Of a stretch of DNA of 7,887 nucleotides, positions 5,823 through 7,887 are shown piece after piece. Where the stretch lies: positions 1 to 7,887 of the forward strand of contig CANISA010000065.1 of the NCBI GenBank assembly GCA_947470005.1. The letters are read 5' to 3'. Under the pieces are notes generated by a model. It ran no database searches, was not told the origin of the DNA, and saw only the letters and a list, made by a program, of their open reading frames with translations. The stretch is from Legionellaceae bacterium. GTDB taxonomy: Bacteria; Pseudomonadota; Gammaproteobacteria; Legionellales; Legionellaceae. Position 1 is the stretch's first letter. The number at the start of each line of letters is the position of its first letter. Position numbers and translations under genes: made by a program.

Positions 5823-7079
5823 TCACATGTGCTGAATCATTGCATCACCAAAGCCTGAACAACTAACACACGTGGCGCCTTCCATTCCCCGTTCAAAATC
5901 ATAGGTCACGGTTTTAGCATCAATCGCACCTTCCATCCCTTTAATAATATAATCCGCAGCCTCAACCCAACCCATATGTCGAAGCATCATCTCGGCTGAT
6001 AAAATCAATGAGCCCGGATTCACCTTGTTTTGACCTGCGTATTTCGGCGCCGTTCCGTGCGTTGCTTCAAAGACCGCCACGCCATCGCCGAGGTTCGCTC
6101 CTGGTGCAATACCAATTCCCCCGACTTGAGCCGCTAACGCGTCGGACAGGTAATCACCATTCAGATTTAACGTTGCAATGACATCATAATCCTCAGGCCG
6201 TAATAGAATTTGCTGCAAAAATGCATCTGCAATGACGTCTTTGACAATAATCTGCCGGCCTGTTGCTGGATGAGGGTAAGACATCCAAGGGCCTCCTTGA
6301 TAGGGCACAGCACCAAACTCATCGCGAGCCACATCATAGCCCCAGTCTTTGAACGCACCTTCCGTAAATTTCATGATGTTACCTTTATGGACCAAGGTGA
6401 CCGAGTCGCGATTATTATCAATGGCGTATTGCATAGCGGCTCTAACTAAACGTGTTGTGCCTTCTTTTGAAACCGGTTTAATGCCAATCCCACAGTGTTC
6501 AGGAAAACGAATCTTTGTCACGCCCATCGTCTCGCGTAAAAATTGAATCACCTGATTGGCTTCAACCGAGTCTGCCTTCCATTCAATGCCAGCGTAAATA
6601 TCTTCCGAATTCTCGCGAAAAATAACCATGTTTGTTTTCCATGGCTCTTTAACCGGGCTGGGCACGCCTGTGAAATAACGCACGGGACGCAAGCAAGTGT
6701 ACAGATCTAATTCTTGTCGAATCGCTACATTCAACGAACGAATCCCACCACCGACGGGCGTGGTCAGCGGGCCTTTAATTGACACCACAAATTGCTTCAT
6801 GACATTAAGCGTCTCTTTAGGTAACCAATCCGTTGGGCCATAGTGAGTTAATGCTTTCTCACCTGCGTAAATCTCCATCCAAGCAATACGCCGTACTGAA
6901 CCATACGCTTTTGTGACCGCTGCATTCACCACGTTCAGCATGGCTGGCGTCACATCTATGCCAATCCCATCGCCTTCGATAAACGGGATGATTGGGCAGT
7001 CCGGCACATTCAACGACCAATCACTATTCACCGTAATCGCGCTCCCTTGTGTAGGGATCTGGATTTTCTCAACTACCAT
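5823..7079 (-). CDS. icd: NADP-dependent isocitrate dehydrogenase
   Basis: TCA-cycle enzyme that oxidises and decarboxylates isocitrate to 2-oxoglutarate, giving NADPH, as a cytoplasmic homodimer. The 418-aa protein aligns along its whole length with E. coli Icd, with an offset of two residues. Isocitrate-binding residues are present: S115 and N117 in GGGIRSLNVA, R121, R131 and R155, with catalytic Y162 and K232. The metal aspartates are D285, D309 and D313. The NADP-specifying residues K346, Y347, Y393 and R397 are kept, so the cofactor is NADP rather than NAD. S115 is the residue that AceK phosphorylates in enteric bacteria; whether this organism has AceK is unknown. The start at 7079 has GGAG six bases upstream. 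The C-terminal stretch GATCVSCSGFGDAMIQHM has two extra cysteines compared with E. coli. It is divergent from coaE and followed by its own terminator. Confidence 0.98.
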   Translation of the reverse strand: MVVEKIQIPTQGSAITVNSDWSLNVPDCPIIPFIEGDGIGIDVTPAMLNVVNAAVTKAYGSVRRIAWMEIYAGEKALTHYGPTDWLPKETLNVMKQFVVSIKGPLTTPVGGGIRSLNVAIRQELDLYTCLRPVRYFTGVPSPVKEPWKTNMVIFRENSEDIYAGIEWKADSVEANQVIQFLRETMGVTKIRFPEHCGIGIKPVSKEGTTRLVRAAMQYAIDNNRDSVTLVHKGNIMKFTEGAFKDWGYDVARDEFGAVPYQGGPWMSYPHPATGRQIIVKDVIADAFLQQILLRPEDYDVIATLNLNGDYLSDALAAQVGGIGIAPGANLGDGVAVFEATHGTAPKYAGQNKVNPGSLILSAEMMLRHMGWVEAADYIIKGMEGAIDAKTVTYDFERGMEGATCVSCSGFGDAMIQHM

Positions 7080-7085
7080 GGCTTA

Positions 7086-7105
7086 CTCCATTGAATGAAA
7101 TGGAG
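7086..7105 (-). promoter_or_regulatory. Hairpin that covers the icd ribosome site
   Basis: On the minus strand CTCCATT (7105-7099), a six-base loop, then AATGGAG (7092-7086) pair perfectly. The second arm contains the icd Shine-Dalgarno GGAG. If the transcript starts upstream of 7105, the stem would hide the ribosome site. With only seven base pairs it is modest, and the candidate promoter at 7109-7138 would start transcription inside the first arm and weaken the idea. Confidence 0.3.
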
Positions 7106-7108
7106 ATC

Positions 7109-7138
7109 ATGATACCATGGCGGTTAGCCGAGTCCCAA
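7109..7138 (-). promoter_or_regulatory. Candidate promoter for icd
   Basis: On the minus strand TTGGGA (7138-7133), 18 bases, then TATCAT (7114-7109) matches the sigma-70 consensus at 4/6 and 5/6 positions. It is in the short divergent region between icd and coaE, and would start transcription about 20 bases before the icd start codon. Motif match only. Confidence 0.4.
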
Positions 7139-7159
7139 GTAAGAAAACAGAGCACAAGC

Positions 7160-7762
7160 ATGGTTTATTGCGTTGGATTAACGGGCACGATTGCAAGTGG
7201 TAAATCCACAGCCGCCGCCTATTTTAAATCAGTAGGCATCAGCATCATAAGCGCCGATGCACTGGCTAAAGCGTTAACGCTAAATGGCCAGCCGGCCTTC
7301 GATGAGATTAAACATCATTTTGGTGCGTCTATTCTTACTGATCAGGGCGAACTTAATCGCCGTGCGCTACGCCATCTGATAATCAGTGATGCCAGTGAGC
7401 GCTTATGGCTCGAAAAATGCGTGCACCCACGCATTCGCGAAGCGATAACATCTGCCATCGAACACGTCACCAGCCCTTATTGCGTCATTGAGATTCCCTT
7501 GCTCACTCAACGCGACGATTACCCATACCTTCATCGCGTGCTGGTCATCGAGTCCACGGAACAGAAACAAATTAAACGGCTTATGGCGCGTGATACGTGT
7601 TCAAAAGAAGAAGCGATGAGCCTTCTAGCGACGCAACCCCATCAAGAAACACACAGAACTTTGGCCGATGACCTGGTGAGCAATACCGGCACGCAAGAAG
7701 AATTAGCAATAAAATTGGCCAGACTGCATCAAAAATACTTGGCGAAGTCCTTATGCACTTAA
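7160..7762 (+). CDS. coaE: Dephospho-CoA kinase
   Basis: Last enzyme of coenzyme A synthesis: phosphorylates the 3'-hydroxyl of dephospho-CoA with ATP in the cytoplasm. From the chosen ATG the protein is 200 aa, close to the usual length of about 200. The P-loop GTIASGKST (9-17) lies right at the N-terminus; family members usually have GGIGSGKST, so T10 and A12 are small variations. Further family marks are AD at 32-33 (D33), HP at 89-90, the IPLL segment (112-115), the lid residues RD (144-145) and ADDLVSNTG (169-177). The frame is open back to a TTG at 7091 with ATGs at 7100 and 7109, but those would add 17-23 residues not found in the family and overlap the icd control region. The ribosome site before 7160 is weak (no clear GGAG), so the start rests on family length. 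Confidence 0.94.
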   Translation: MVYCVGLTGTIASGKSTAAAYFKSVGISIISADALAKALTLNGQPAFDEIKHHFGASILTDQGELNRRALRHLIISDASERLWLEKCVHPRIREAITSAIEHVTSPYCVIEIPLLTQRDDYPYLHRVLVIESTEQKQIKRLMARDTCSKEEAMSLLATQPHQETHRTLADDLVSNTGTQEELAIKLARLHQKYLAKSLCT

Positions 7763-7887
7763 CGCTGAGCGATGAAGTAATCAATCGTTTTGGCTTTGTT
7801 TCCTAGCTCACAAAATGAACAGATCACGCGATCAATTTAGAACAGTGATATCCTTAGCGGCATAACTAACGCGCTTATGCTGTGACA
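7763..7887. other. 3' flank without a supported gene
   Basis: The last 125 bases after coaE show no clear terminator and no convincing coding frame on either strand. Short open stretches exist, including 17 codons on the minus strand running off the edge (7835-7887) that could be the end of a convergent gene, but this is too little to call. Confidence 0.5.

Noticed and set aside
7091..7159. Longer coaE starting at TTG 7091, ATG 7100 or ATG 7109
   Set aside because: These add 17-23 residues before a P-loop that normally begins within ten residues of the start, and lie in the divergent control region; none has a well-placed ribosome site.
7759..7839. Minus-strand stretch reading VICSFCELGNKAK with a CxxC pair
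   Set aside because: Only 25 codons between stops with no good start; a zinc-finger remnant is possible but chance is more likely.
1..7887. CRISPR array, rRNA, riboswitch or prophage integrase site
   Set aside because: No regularly spaced repeats, rRNA-like sequence, aptamer-like conserved leader or integrase gene was seen.

Overview
The window looks like a gammaproteobacterial chromosome, most likely from the Legionellales (Legionella, Coxiella and relatives). Coding sequence is moderately AT-rich. The block icd-clpS-clpA, with ErpA and CoaE close to the E. coli proteins, is ordinary housekeeping sequence, and I recall icd, clpS and clpA lying together in Legionella and Coxiella. This placement comes from protein resemblance and remembered gene order, not from a search.

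Layout, left to right. Bases 2-376 (+) hold the 3' part of erpA (A-type Fe-S carrier), cut by the window edge. Bases 400-1020 (+) encode a 206-aa membrane protein that resembles a shortened eukaryotic mitochondrial carrier (two repeats instead of three). Convergent to it, with only six bases between the stop codons, 1027-2352 (-) encodes a secreted metallophosphoesterase of the acid-sphingomyelinase-like type. Bases 2353-2714 carry no convincing gene. They hold a 12-bp inverted repeat (2548-2594) and a 110-bp MITE-like element (2601-2710) with perfect 20-bp terminal inverted repeats ending in TA, a 13-bp GC-rich hairpin and a stretch resembling the 5' end of a tRNA. A 76-aa ribbon-helix-helix-like protein (2715-2945, -) ends five bases from this element.

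The right half is core genome. clpA (3077-5344, -) and clpS (5377-5700, -) form the operon clpS-clpA, with a terminator after clpA. icd (5823-7079, -) has its own strong intrinsic terminator before clpS. coaE (7160-7762, +) diverges from icd. The last 125 bases show no supported gene.

How the genes relate: ClpS delivers N-degron substrates to the ClpA unfoldase, which feeds ClpP (not in the window). Icd is the TCA-cycle NADP-dependent isocitrate dehydrogenase, CoaE makes the last step to coenzyme A, and ErpA passes Fe-S clusters to apoproteins. The accessory interval between erpA and clpA is the interesting part: a mitochondrial-carrier-like protein, a secreted phosphodiesterase, a small possible DNA-binding protein and a non-autonomous mobile element lie together. 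The carrier-like protein is the best candidate for something undescribed. In a Legionellales bacterium it could be a host-derived effector aimed at mitochondria, but that role is inference.
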